Part shown: in pieces, positions 1-8,394 of the stretch
How positions within the stretch are numbered: the first letter of the stretch is position 1
Layout of the letters: every line of letters begins with the position of its first letter
Source of the DNA: Pseudomonadota bacterium
GTDB lineage: Bacteria; Pseudomonadota; Gammaproteobacteria; Xanthomonadales; Rhodanobacteraceae
Reading direction: 5' to 3'
Assembly (NCBI GenBank): GCA_021827205.1
Contig: JAKAWV010000009.1
Location: 1-64,000 of the forward strand
Length of the DNA: 64,000 bases
Notes under the pieces: model-generated
What the model saw: only the letters and a program-made list of their open reading frames with translations
What the model was told of the DNA's origin: nothing
Databases searched by the model: none
Translations under genes and position numbers: made by a program

Positions 1-579
1 AGGCCATCGATGCAAAACGCACCCAGCCGACGCCAGGCACCTGAGTAGGCGACCGGCGCACCCGAACCACTATCTGACTGCGGTGCTTCCGACATGACTT
101 CCCCCCCTTGGAGTCAAACGTGCCGCATGATTACCGTTGCAGTCTATCTCCCCCGGCCATCACGCCGGGCGCGTTCCGAAAAACATCAATGTCGACGCCA
201 GTGCCGGCTTCGGGCCGCACTGTGCCACTCCGGAGAATGCGGCGCCAGTGGCCGCTGGGATCTCCCTCCCGATGTCGGAAGACTCCGCACAGCAGTCGAC
301 TCGATCGATCGGATGGATGATCCGCGCCCTGCCGCGACGCAGTGCTTGATGCGCGTGCCGGTCGTGCTTGCCAGCACGGGCGCCGATGCGCCGTGCCCCT
401 CATACCCCTGCGCCGCTGCCCGGACCGCGGCGCGCATTGTTTCGTTTTGGCGACACAACCCCGAAATCAGCGACATTTTTTGCGGGCCGAACATGGCCGG
501 AGTAGCTGTTCACATTCGCGACGGCTGATCCGACCGCAATTCCGCGCCCGGGCGCGCCGCGTGTGTGGGGAGTCGCACC
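1..579. other. No supported gene at left edge
   Basis: This stretch carries several overlapping ORFs in all frames (for example 94-528 plus and the upstream part of 400-1377 minus). None has a recognisable domain, a convincing ribosome binding site or low-complexity-free coding character, and in GC-rich DNA such open frames arise by chance. I see no tRNA, repeat or clear terminator. The last part presumably holds the promoter of the secreted protein starting at 580, but I cannot point to good -35/-10 boxes. Confidence 0.5.
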
Positions 580-1356
580 ATGAACAAGAACAATGCAGTG
601 CGTCGATGGCTCGTCGTGGTGGGTTTGGCAATGGCGGCGGCGGCCGGCGCCGTGCACGCCGAGGACAGCGGAGCGGTATCGCGGATGTGGCTGGCCGAGG
701 TGACGCCAGCGCAGGATCAGGCCTTCCGCGAAGGCATCAAGACCTACGCGCAGTGCCTGCATCAGCACGGTGCCAGGCAAACCGTGTGGGCCTGGAGCGC
801 GCAGACCGGCGATGTCGGTCGCTATGCCTTTGTGGTCGACGCCAAGACCTGGGCCGGCCTCGACTTCATGGACCCGGCCGACAAGGGCTGCGATCCCGTG
901 TTCAATGCCAGCGTCCTGCCGCATACCGGCAAGTGGACCAGTTGGGTCGCCGAACGCATGCCCAAGCTCAGTCACATGGCCGCGGATGGCGAGGCCGTTC
1001 CCGCTTTCGCGTACGTATACTACGTGCGCATCAAGCCCGGATACGGCCCGGCGCTGATGCAAGCCATGGAGAAATACGCCAGCGCCGCGCGTAGCAGCAA
1101 GTGGCAGGGGCAGTGGTTCGTGCGCCAGAACAGCGGCGGCGGACGCGGCATGTCCGACTTCAGCATCATCTGGCCCAACGCGTCCTGGGCCGAGATCGGC
1201 AAGGAGCCCAATCCGTCGCTGAAGGCGATGATGGAAAAGGTCTACGGCAAGGCGCAGGCGGCGGCCATTCGCAAGCAATTCATGGACGCCATCGCCGAAC
1301 AGTGGGACGGCGTCTGGCGCGCCAGCAAGGAACTCAGCTACATCCCCGCCAGTTGA
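580..1356 (+). CDS. Secreted hypothetical protein, 258 aa
   Basis: The ORF track starts at a GTG (565), but the ATG at 580 is preferred because it follows the purine-rich GGGGAG and opens directly into a signal peptide: a basic start (MNKNNAVRR), a hydrophobic stretch and an AVHA|ED type cleavage site near residue 27. The mature protein seems to contain two similar alpha/beta halves (around residues 35-105 and 145-205), each beginning with a strand rich in aromatic/hydrophobic residues followed by a helix. This resembles a duplicated dimeric alpha/beta-barrel fold; that is an inference from pattern only. No catalytic motif is visible. It is probably periplasmic. The 60-bp gap to the convergent hslR holds a GACGCCG/CGGCGTC stem without a T tract. 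Confidence 0.75.
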   Translation: MNKNNAVRRWLVVVGLAMAAAAGAVHAEDSGAVSRMWLAEVTPAQDQAFREGIKTYAQCLHQHGARQTVWAWSAQTGDVGRYAFVVDAKTWAGLDFMDPADKGCDPVFNASVLPHTGKWTSWVAERMPKLSHMAADGEAVPAFAYVYYVRIKPGYGPALMQAMEKYASAARSSKWQGQWFVRQNSGGGRGMSDFSIIWPNASWAEIGKEPNPSLKAMMEKVYGKAQAAAIRKQFMDAIAEQWDGVWRASKELSYIPAS

Positions 1357-1416
1357 GTACGGCGACAGCACGCGCACTCTGAAACTTTCGACGCGACGCC
1401 GGGCCGAAGCACGGCG

Positions 1417-1821
1417 TCAGTCCTCACCGAGGATCTGCTTGAAGGCGTGGATGCGGCGCCGATCGCGCTTGCCGGGACGCGCGGGCGGCGGCCGCGGCGT
1501 GCCGGCTTGCTGCAGGCGCCGCTGCTCGCGCTGCGCGGCACGCGCGGCGAGGCTGGCTTCGGTTTCGCGATACAGCGTTTGCGCCACGGCGGCAGGGCCG
1601 CGCGTGTTGTCCAGCGCCAGCACCTCGATCTCGAAACGTTCATCGCCACGCGCGATGTGCAACATCTCGCCCGCGCGCAGCGTGCGCGCCGGCTTGCAGG
1701 CCACGCCGGCACAGGTGATCTTGCCGGCACCCAGCGCCCGCTTGGCCAGTGCACGGGTTTTGAAGAACCGCGCCGCCCACAGCCAGATGTCGGCGCGCAC
1801 ACCGGGCGGCGCGGTGTCCAT
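1417..1821 (-). CDS. hslR: Heat shock protein 15, S4-domain RNA-binding protein
   Basis: A 134-aa basic protein beginning with an S4 RNA-binding domain (about residues 8-70; motif IRADIWLW-like start RADIWLWAARFFKTR, then GAGKITCAG). In E. coli Hsp15 binds the 50S subunit carrying a stalled peptidyl-tRNA and helps recycle it. The C-terminal third is rich in Arg/Pro (RPPPARPGKRDRRR), as in the family, and probably contacts rRNA. Length is typical. The gene lies two bases downstream of htpG on the same strand and is probably cotranscribed with it as part of the heat-shock group htpX-htpG-hslR. Confidence 0.9.
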   Translation of the reverse strand: MDTAPPGVRADIWLWAARFFKTRALAKRALGAGKITCAGVACKPARTLRAGEMLHIARGDERFEIEVLALDNTRGPAAVAQTLYRETEASLAARAAQREQRRLQQAGTPRPPPARPGKRDRRRIHAFKQILGED

Positions 1822-1823
1822 GT

Positions 1824-3710
1824 TTATGCGGTCGTGCCCAGCAGCAGCCGGTTCACGCGCTTGATGAAGGCAGCCGGATCATCGAGTTGCGCGCCTTCGG
1901 CTACCTCGGCCTGTTCCAGCAGCAGCAGCGCCAGATCCGCGCCGCGCGCGCTGTCGGTTTCCGCCGCATAGCGCTGCAGCAACGGATGCGCGGCGTTGAT
2001 CTCCAGCACCGGCTTGGCCGTCGGCATGGCGTGCCCGGCCTCGGCCATCAGCCGTCGGGTATGCAAGGCCATGTCGTGCGCTTCCAGCACCAGACAGGCC
2101 GGCGACTCGGTCAGACGATGGCTGAGGCGCACCGCCGACACGCGCTCGCCCAGCGCCTGCTTGAGCTTGTCCAGCAGCGGTGCGGCGTCTTTTTCGGCGG
2201 CCTCGCGGCGTTCCTTCTCGGCGGCGTCCAGCGGCAGGTCCAGTTCGCCCTTGCCGGCGTGGCGGAAGGTCTTGCCCTGGTATTCGCTGAGGTAACCCAT
2301 CATCCACTCGTCGATGCGTTCGCTCATCAGCAGCACCTCGATGCCGCGCGCGGCCAGCGCCTCGATCTGCGCGCTGTGGCGCGCCGCCACCCAGGATTCG
2401 GCGGTGAGGTAGTAAATGGACTCCTGCCCGACCTGCATGCGACCGATGTAGTCATCCAGCGACACGTTCTGCGTGGCGTCGCTGTGATGCGTGGAGGCGA
2501 AGCGCAACAGCCCGGCGATGCGCTCGCGATTGTCGTTGTCCTCGACGATGCCTTCCTTGAGCACGTTGCCGAAGGATTGGTAGAACCCGGCGTAGCGCGG
2601 CGCCTCGTCGCTGGCCAGCTTGCCCAGCAAATCCAGCGTGCGCTTGCTGCAGGCGGCGCGGATCTGGCTGACCAGGCGGTTCTCCTGCAGGATCTCGCGA
2701 CTGACATTCAGCGGCAGGTCGTCGGAATCGACCACGCCGCGCACGAAGCGCAGGTAGGCCGGCAGCAGTTGCTCGCTGGCGTCCATGATGAACACGCGAC
2801 GGATATACAGCTTGAGTCCCTTGCGCTCGTCGCGGCCGCTGAACATGGCCTCGAACGGCGGCTTCTCCGGCACGTACAGCAGCAGCGTGTAGCTCTGCTT
2901 GCCCTCGACGCGGTTGTGCGTCCACGCCAGCGGCGCGTTGAAGTCGTGGGTGAGGGTCTTGTAGAAGTTCTGGTAATCCTCGTCCTGCAGCTCGCTCTTC
3001 GGCTGCGTCCACAACGCGCTGGCGTGGTTGACCGTTTCCAGCTCGTCGCCGGGCTTGCCATCAACGAGCCTCGGCATGCGGATCGGAAAGCCGATGTGCT
3101 CGGAGTATTTCTTGACCAGCTCGCGCAGGTGCCAGGGCTCGACGAATTCGTCTTCATCGGGCTTGAGGTGCAGCGTCAGGGTGGTGCCGCGCGCGGCGCG
3201 TTCGGTGCTTTCCAGCGTGTACGCGCTGCTGCCGTCCGAAACCCAGCGCACGCCCTCCGCGGCAGGCGCGCTGGCGCGGCGAGTTTCCAGGGTGACGCGA
3301 TCGGCCACCACGAAGGCCGAGTAGAAGCCCACGCCGAACTGGCCGATCAGGCGCGAATCCTGGCGCGCATCGCCGGACAGCGCCTCGAGAAACTTGCGCG
3401 TCCCCGAACGCGCGATGGTGCCGATGTTCTCGATCACCTCATCGCGGCTCATGCCGATGCCGTTGTCGCTGATGCGCAGCGTGCGCGCGTCGGCATCCCA
3501 GCGAATCTCGATGCCCAGCTCGCCGCCCTCGCCCATCAGTTCGGGCTTGGCGATGGCCTCGAAGCGCAGCTTGTCGCAGGCGTCCGAGGCATTGGAGATC
3601 AACTCGCGCAGGAATACTTCCTTGTGCGAGTACAGCGCGTGCGTGACCAGGTGCAGCACCTGGCTGACTTCGGCTTCAAAACTGCGGGTTTCGGTGGCGG
3701 TGTCGGTCAT
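1824..3710 (-). CDS. htpG: Molecular chaperone HtpG (Hsp90)
   Basis: A 628-aa protein matching the usual length of bacterial Hsp90. The N-terminal GHKL ATPase domain shows the expected boxes in order: ELISNASDACDKLR (about 36-49, with the catalytic Glu), DNGIGM (about 82-87) and GQFGVGFYSAF (about 122-132). Middle and C-terminal dimerisation domains follow. It is a cytosolic ATP-dependent chaperone for stress-labile clients. It sits between htpX, whose terminator lies just upstream, and hslR, which follows after two bases. A 648-aa ORF runs antisense to it (1887-3833) and is a GC-bias shadow. No base-composition anomaly was noted. Confidence 0.97.
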   Translation of the reverse strand: MTDTATETRSFEAEVSQVLHLVTHALYSHKEVFLRELISNASDACDKLRFEAIAKPELMGEGGELGIEIRWDADARTLRISDNGIGMSRDEVIENIGTIARSGTRKFLEALSGDARQDSRLIGQFGVGFYSAFVVADRVTLETRRASAPAAEGVRWVSDGSSAYTLESTERAARGTTLTLHLKPDEDEFVEPWHLRELVKKYSEHIGFPIRMPRLVDGKPGDELETVNHASALWTQPKSELQDEDYQNFYKTLTHDFNAPLAWTHNRVEGKQSYTLLLYVPEKPPFEAMFSGRDERKGLKLYIRRVFIMDASEQLLPAYLRFVRGVVDSDDLPLNVSREILQENRLVSQIRAACSKRTLDLLGKLASDEAPRYAGFYQSFGNVLKEGIVEDNDNRERIAGLLRFASTHHSDATQNVSLDDYIGRMQVGQESIYYLTAESWVAARHSAQIEALAARGIEVLLMSERIDEWMMGYLSEYQGKTFRHAGKGELDLPLDAAEKERREAAEKDAAPLLDKLKQALGERVSAVRLSHRLTESPACLVLEAHDMALHTRRLMAEAGHAMPTAKPVLEINAAHPLLQRYAAETDSARGADLALLLLEQAEVAEGAQLDDPAAFIKRVNRLLLGTTA

Positions 3711-3721
3711 GCTCGGGCTCC

Positions 3722-3748
3722 AAAAAGAAAGCCGCGCTTGCGCGCGGC
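3722..3748 (-). terminator. Rho-independent terminator after htpX
   Basis: Read on the minus strand, GCCGCGC-GCAA-GCGCGGC forms a perfect 7-bp stem followed immediately by TTTCTTTTT. It starts about 30 bp after the htpX stop and lies before the htpG start at 3710, so it should end the htpX transcript and give htpG its own promoter or reduced read-through. Confidence 0.8.
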
Positions 3749-3777
3749 ATCATGCAAGGTGACTGGCAAGTGGGGGC

Positions 3778-4668
3778 TCAGCCGGCGACACGCAAGGCCG
3801 CGATGCGCTCCTCGATCGGTGGGTGGCTCATGAACAGGCGCTTCAAGCCGTGCGCCACGCGCCCGGAGATGCCGAAAGCCTGGATGGTCTTGGGCAGGGT
3901 CGATTCGCCATAAGTGGCGCTGAGCCGCTGCAGCGCCGAGATCATCGCGCCGCGGCCGGCCAGCCGGGCGCCGGCGGCATCGGCGCGGAATTCGCGCCAG
4001 CGCGAGAACGCCATCACGATCATCGAGGCAAAGATGCCGAACACGATCTCCAGCACCAGCACGGTGACGAAATAACCGATGCCGACGCCACTGTTTTCGC
4101 GCTCGCGCCCGCCCGACATCCACGAATCGACGATACGCCCGACGATGCGCGCGGCCACGATGACGAAGGTGTTGAGCACGCCCTGGATCAGGGTCAGCGT
4201 GACCATGTCGCCATTGGCGACGTGGCCGATCTCGTGGCCCAGCACCGCGCGCACCTGCTCACGGTCCATGTCCTGCAGCAACCCGGTGCTGACCGCAACC
4301 AGCGCGTGGTTGCGATTCATGCCGGTGGCGAAGGCGTTCATTTCCGGACCTTCGTAAATGGCCACCTCGGGCATGCCGATGCCGGCCGCGCGCGCGTGCT
4401 CGGCCACGGTCGCCAGCAACCAGCGTTCGGCCTCGCTCTGCGGCTCGGCGATGATCCTGGCATGGGTCTGCCACTTGGCGATGGTCTTGGACAAGGCCAG
4501 GGAAATGAACGCGCCACCCATGCCGAACACCGCGGCAAACACCAGCAGGCCGCCGAAACTGACGCCATTGGCCGCGGCGTATTGATCGATGCCGAAGATC
4601 CGGGCGATGAGGGTGAACAACACCAGGACCGCGAGATTGGTGGCAACAAACAGCAAGACGCGCTTCAT
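3778..4668 (-). CDS. htpX: Membrane zinc metalloprotease HtpX
   Basis: A 296-aa M48 peptidase. Start chosen at the ATG at 4668 ([12 protein letters not shown]), which begins directly with the first transmembrane helix; the track start at 4686 adds six residues. Two N-terminal membrane segments (about 4-24 and 36-58) are followed by the catalytic HEIGH motif (residues 145-149), two further hydrophobic segments (about 155-210), and the third zinc ligand Glu within REFRADAAG. HtpX degrades misfolded inner-membrane proteins with FtsH. It lies upstream of htpG on the same strand but is separated by a terminator, and is divergent from gluQ. Confidence 0.95.
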   Translation of the reverse strand: MKRVLLFVATNLAVLVLFTLIARIFGIDQYAAANGVSFGGLLVFAAVFGMGGAFISLALSKTIAKWQTHARIIAEPQSEAERWLLATVAEHARAAGIGMPEVAIYEGPEMNAFATGMNRNHALVAVSTGLLQDMDREQVRAVLGHEIGHVANGDMVTLTLIQGVLNTFVIVAARIVGRIVDSWMSGGRERENSGVGIGYFVTVLVLEIVFGIFASMIVMAFSRWREFRADAAGARLAGRGAMISALQRLSATYGESTLPKTIQAFGISGRVAHGLKRLFMSHPPIEERIAALRVAG

Positions 4669-4760
4669 GCAGATGGGTTCCCGCAAAACGGCACATGCCG
4701 CTGGCTGATTCTCGGGATGCCATGGCCGGTTTCAAGAGTGACCAATGGCATGATGAAGCC

Positions 4761-5690
4761 ATGGTTTATGTCGGCCGTTTCGCGCCTTCGCCCACCGGCG
4801 CCCTGCATCTCGGCTCGCTGCTGGCGGCGCTGGGCAGTTGGCTGGATGCGCGTGCGGCCGGCGGATGCTGGCTGCTGCGCATCGAGGACATCGACCCGCC
4901 ACGCGCAGTCCGCGGCGCGGCGCGCGCGCAGTTGCAAACCCTGCGGCGATTCGGGCTGCTGCCCGATGCCGATCCCTGGCGGCAAAGCGCACGCGCGGCT
5001 GCTTACGCGGTTGCGCTGCGGCAACTGGCCGCTGCCGGTCACGCCTATCCCTGTGCCTGCACGCGCGCCGATCTGGAGGCGCACGGTGGCATCCATCCGC
5101 CGCGCTGCGTGCGTCCGGCGCGCGCGGATGGCGCGCACGCCTGGCGTCTGCGCGTGCCGCGCGGCGTGATCGCATTCGCAGATCGTCTGCAGGGACCACG
5201 GCAGCAGGACGTACACGCCGAGGTCGGCGACTTCGTGCTGCGCCGCGCCGACGGCCTGTGGGCCTACCAGCTCGCGGTGGTGGTGGATGACGCCGCGCAA
5301 GGCGTCAGCGACGTGGTGCGCGGCGCCGATCTGCTCGACTCCACGCCGCGGCAAATCATGCTGCAGCGCTTGCTGATGTTGCCCACGCCGCGTTATCTGC
5401 ATCTGCCGGTGGTCGTCGACACCGCGGGTCTGAAGCTGTCCAAAGCGCGCGGCTCCGCGGCGCTGCCATCCGACGCGCTGGACGCGCTGCGTCAGGCGCT
5501 GACGCTGCTGGGGCAACGCGAGTCGGCCGCGCGTCCCGCACGCAGCACCACGCACTTGCTGGAGCACGCGCTCACCCACTACCGCGCCGATCTGTTGCCG
5601 CGCAGCCGTGCGATTGCTGCGCCGCAATCCGCTGACGCGGGTGCCCCGCGTACACTCGCCGACGATCATTCCACGAGGAGCGCAACATGA
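4761..5690 (+). CDS. gluQ: Glutamyl-Q tRNA(Asp) synthetase
   Basis: A 309-aa truncated relative of glutamyl-tRNA synthetase lacking the anticodon-binding domain. It charges glutamate onto queuosine in tRNA-Asp. The ATG at 4761 is chosen because conserved sequence begins at once ([18 protein letters not shown]), containing the HIGH-like HLGS signature; the track start at 4695 adds 22 unsupported residues. A zinc site is visible as CACTR (about 97-101) plus the later PPRCV, and the class I KMSKS equivalent is LKLSK. The stop overlaps the next start as ATGA (5687-5690), so translation is coupled to the reductase downstream. Confidence 0.93.
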   Translation: MVYVGRFAPSPTGALHLGSLLAALGSWLDARAAGGCWLLRIEDIDPPRAVRGAARAQLQTLRRFGLLPDADPWRQSARAAAYAVALRQLAAAGHAYPCACTRADLEAHGGIHPPRCVRPARADGAHAWRLRVPRGVIAFADRLQGPRQQDVHAEVGDFVLRRADGLWAYQLAVVVDDAAQGVSDVVRGADLLDSTPRQIMLQRLLMLPTPRYLHLPVVVDTAGLKLSKARGSAALPSDALDALRQALTLLGQRESAARPARSTTHLLEHALTHYRADLLPRSRAIAAPQSADAGAPRTLADDHSTRSAT

Positions 5691-6427
5691 CTGCACGCAT
5701 TGCCCTGGTCACCGGCGGAACCGGCGGCATCGGGACCGCCATCGTGCAGCGTCTGGTGCGTGAAGGACACCGCGTCGCCACCAATTACCGCGACGCCGAC
5801 AAGGCCGAGGCGTGGCGCCAGAAAATGATCGCCGCCGGTTGTCCGGTGACCCTGGTACCCGGCGATGTCAGCAATCCCGAGACCGCCGCGGACATGGTGC
5901 GTGCGATCGAGAAGGCACTCGGCCATGTCGACATTCTGGTCAACAATGCCGGCATCACCCGCGACACCACTTTCCACAAGATGACCTACCAGCAGTGGAT
6001 GGACGTGGTGAACACCAATCTCAATGCGTGCTTCAACGTCACCCGCCCGGTGATCGAATCGATGCGCGAACGCAAGTGGGGGCGCATCGTGCAGATCAGC
6101 TCGATCAACGGCCAGAAGGGCCAGTATGGCCAGGCCAACTACGCCGCGGCCAAGGCCGGCATGCACGGCTTCACCATTTCGCTGGCGCAGGAAAACGCGC
6201 GCTTCGGCATCACCGTCAATACCGTATCGCCCGGCTACGTGGGCACCGACATGGTGATGGCCGTGCCCGAGGACGTGCGCGCCAAGATCGTCGCGCAGAT
6301 TCCGCTGGGACGCCTCGGCAAGCCGGAGGAAATCGCCTATGCGGTGAACTTCTTCCTCAGCGAGGAAGCCGCCTGGATCACCGGTGCCAACCTCGCCATC
6401 AACGGCGGCCACTACATGGGTTGGTAA
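5687..6427 (+). CDS. phbB: Acetoacetyl-CoA reductase (SDR family), copy 1
   Basis: A 246-aa short-chain dehydrogenase with the NADP-binding motif TGGTGGIG near the N terminus, NNAGITRD, the catalytic Ser in QISSING and the YAAAKAG catalytic Tyr/Lys pair. The pattern [19 protein letters not shown] is typical of PhbB/PhaB, which reduces acetoacetyl-CoA to (R)-3-hydroxybutyryl-CoA for polyhydroxyalkanoate synthesis. A second similar reductase lies at 7541-8287, with phaR between them. A FabG-like role cannot be excluded, but the phaR neighbour favours PHA metabolism. GAGGAG lies just ahead of the start. Confidence 0.88.
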   Translation: MTARIALVTGGTGGIGTAIVQRLVREGHRVATNYRDADKAEAWRQKMIAAGCPVTLVPGDVSNPETAADMVRAIEKALGHVDILVNNAGITRDTTFHKMTYQQWMDVVNTNLNACFNVTRPVIESMRERKWGRIVQISSINGQKGQYGQANYAAAKAGMHGFTISLAQENARFGITVNTVSPGYVGTDMVMAVPEDVRAKIVAQIPLGRLGKPEEIAYAVNFFLSEEAAWITGANLAINGGHYMGW

Positions 6428-6429
6428 TG

Positions 6430-6793
6430 CGCATGCCCTGAAGCTGCCAGTGGCAGCTTCAATGCGCGTTACCAGGTGAGGCATGGATGCCGAACGGGCC
6501 GCGTTCCAAGGACGGCTGCTTGCCCAACCCTCCGGGCCGCGCATGCGACATGCCATGAATGGCATGTCGCGCGGCGTTCACCAGGTGAGGCAGGATGCCG
6601 AACGGGCCGCGCCCCAGGGACGGCTGCTTGCACCACCCTCCGTGGACGCATGCCCTGAAGCTGCCAGTGGCAGCTTCAATGCGCGTTACCAGGTGAGGCA
6701 TGGATGCCGAACGGGCCGCGTTCCAAGGACGGCTGCTTGCCCAACCCTCCGGGCCGCGCATGCGACATGCCATGAATGGCATGTCGCGCGGCG
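6430..6793. repeat. Structured repeat cluster upstream of phaR
   Basis: Two direct copies of a 147-bp sequence (6430-6576 and 6647-6793, 217 bp apart, apparently identical by eye) flank a third, diverged copy of the core block (about 6578-6646). Each long copy contains two perfect hairpins: GAAGCTGCC-AGT-GGCAGCTTC (6440-6460 and 6657-6677) and GCGACATGCCA-TGAA-TGGCATGTCGC. The core block is recognisable by AGGTGAGGCA, GGATGCCGAACGGGCCGCG and GGCTGCTTGC. The cluster occupies almost the whole phbB-phaR intergenic region; short ORFs across it are repeat translations, not genes. Confidence 0.9.
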
Positions 6794-6892
6794 CTGCCGG
6801 GATAGAGGTTCGCTCGACAGGCATGGATTCGCGCGCATTGCTGCGCAGCATCGTAAGTGGTGCATCGCAAAACAATCTGCTAAGTTTGCCGC

Positions 6893-7465
6893 ATGGCAAC
6901 ATCCAATCGCATCATCAAGAAATACCCCAACCGGCGTCTGTACGACACCGAGATCTCCAGTTACATCACGCTGGAAGAGGTACGCCAGCTGGTACTCGAC
7001 GGCGAGATCTTCGAGGTGCGCGACGCCAAGACCAACGACGACCTCACGCGCAGCGTGCTCTTGCAGATCATCGCCGAACATGAGCAGCAGGGCGCGCCGA
7101 TGTTCTCGGTGCCGTTGCTGACGCAGATCATCCGCTTCTACGGCGATGCCCTGCAGGGCCTGATGGGGCCTTACCTCGAGCGCAGCATGCAGGTGTTCCT
7201 GGAACAGCAGCAGCAGTTCCGCAAACAGCTCACCAGCGTGGTCGGGCAAACGCCCTGGGCCATGCTCAACGATCTGACCACGCGCAACATGGACCTGTGG
7301 CAGAACCTGCAGCGCAGTCTGGTGGAAAGCGCCAACGCGCGCACCGCCGCCAAGCCGGCGCCCGATGGCAACGCCGCCGCCGGCAACAGCGGTGCGGGTC
7401 ACGCGCACGGCGGCGCCCCGCCGCGTCCGGTCGGCGCGAAGTCCGGCGGCAAATCCCCGCGCTGA
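6893..7465 (+). CDS. phaR: Polyhydroxyalkanoate synthesis repressor PhaR
   Basis: A 190-aa regulator. The N-terminal PHA/PHB accumulation regulator DNA-binding domain is clear (IIKKYPNRRLYDTEISSYI, about residues 6-24, then EEVRQLVLDGEIFEV). A second PHB-associated segment follows (about 70-125: FSVPLLTQIIRFYG, EQQQQFRKQL). The C-terminal tail is rich in Ala, Gly and Pro. In other bacteria PhaR binds PHA granules and represses phasin and its own gene. It sits between two acetoacetyl-CoA reductase genes; no PHA synthase (phaC) or phasin gene is in this window. The upstream region is filled with the structured repeat cluster. Confidence 0.93.
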   Translation: MATSNRIIKKYPNRRLYDTEISSYITLEEVRQLVLDGEIFEVRDAKTNDDLTRSVLLQIIAEHEQQGAPMFSVPLLTQIIRFYGDALQGLMGPYLERSMQVFLEQQQQFRKQLTSVVGQTPWAMLNDLTTRNMDLWQNLQRSLVESANARTAAKPAPDGNAAAGNSGAGHAHGGAPPRPVGAKSGGKSPR

Positions 7466-7540
7466 GTTTGTTCCTCCGTTTGATCTTTTCTCACCGCCCG
7501 CGCGGCGCGTGTGTGCCCGCGTCTTGTCCAGGAGTCAGCC

Positions 7541-8287
7541 ATGAGTGAACGCATCGCCATCGTCACCGGCGGTATCGGCGGCCTCGGCAGCGCCATCTGC
7601 CGCCAGTTGGCCCGCCAGGGCGCGCGCGTGATCGCCGCCGATCTGCCCAACCGCAGCGAGCGTCTGGCCGCCTTCCGTCAGGAAATGGCCGAGTTCGGCG
7701 AGCGCGTCTCTTTCAGCACGCTCGATGTCACCGATTTCGAGTCCTGCAAGCACCTCATCGCCGAAACCGAAGCCAGCCACGACCGCGTCGACATCCTGAT
7801 CAACGTCGCCGGCATCACCCGCGATGCCAGCCTGCGCAAGATGGAAAAAGCGCAGTGGGACCAGTTGATGGCGGTCAATCTGGACGGCATCTTCCACATG
7901 AGCCGCGCGGTGATCGAGGGCATGCTGGCGCGCGGTTTCGGACGCATCGTCAACATCAGCTCGGTCAACGGCCAGACCGGCCAGTTCGGGCAGACCAACT
8001 ACTCGGCGGCCAAGGCCGGCGTGCACGGCTTCAGCATGGCGCTGGCGCGCGAAGTCGCGGCCAAGGGCATCACCGTCAATACCGTGTCGCCGGGCTATTG
8101 TCAGACCGAGTTGGTGATGGCGGTACCGGAGGTCATCCGCGAAAAGATCGTCGCGCAGATCCCGGTCGGGCGCCTCGGCGCACCGGACGACATCGGCCGC
8201 GCCGTGGCGTTTCTGGCCGCCGATGACAATGGCTACATCACCGGCGCCAACCTGCCCGTGAACGGCGGCTATTTCATGAGTTTTTAA
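7541..8287 (+). CDS. phbB: Acetoacetyl-CoA reductase (SDR family), copy 2
   Basis: A 248-aa short-chain dehydrogenase. The ATG at 7541 is preceded by AGGAG at the right distance and opens on SERIAIVTGGIGGLG, the NADP-binding motif; the track start at 7511 adds ten residues. NVAGITRD, NISSVNG and YSAAKAG give the catalytic Asn/Ser/Tyr/Lys set, and GQTGQFGQTNYSAAKAGVHG closely parallels copy 1. It probably performs the same or a related 3-ketoacyl-CoA reduction in PHA metabolism. In one module with phaR and copy 1, it may serve a different chain length or growth condition; this is inference. Confidence 0.87.
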   Translation: MSERIAIVTGGIGGLGSAICRQLARQGARVIAADLPNRSERLAAFRQEMAEFGERVSFSTLDVTDFESCKHLIAETEASHDRVDILINVAGITRDASLRKMEKAQWDQLMAVNLDGIFHMSRAVIEGMLARGFGRIVNISSVNGQTGQFGQTNYSAAKAGVHGFSMALAREVAAKGITVNTVSPGYCQTELVMAVPEVIREKIVAQIPVGRLGAPDDIGRAVAFLAADDNGYITGANLPVNGGYFMSF

Positions 8288-8394
8288 TGACAGTGCGGTC
8301 ATACCCCGGATGGTGCGGGGCAGTCGCCAAGTGTTCATGCTTCGCTGCGACAAGATGCGTATAACGGCCGCTCTCCTCTGGACACTTCAGCCCA

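Noticed and set aside
400-1377. 325-aa minus-strand ORF at the left edge
   Set aside because: Antisense to the secreted protein with a signal peptide and ribosome binding site; no motif.
1887-3833. 648-aa plus-strand ORF
   Set aside because: It runs antisense to htpG, whose protein is unmistakable; composition is that of reverse-frame GC bias and no domain is visible.
6430-6793. CRISPR array
   Set aside because: Repeats are long, few, and lack regularly sized unique spacers; no cas genes are present in the window.
6459-6902. Small ORFs across the phaR upstream repeats
   Set aside because: The same peptide recurs in each repeat copy in several frames, showing that it reflects DNA repetition and not protein selection.
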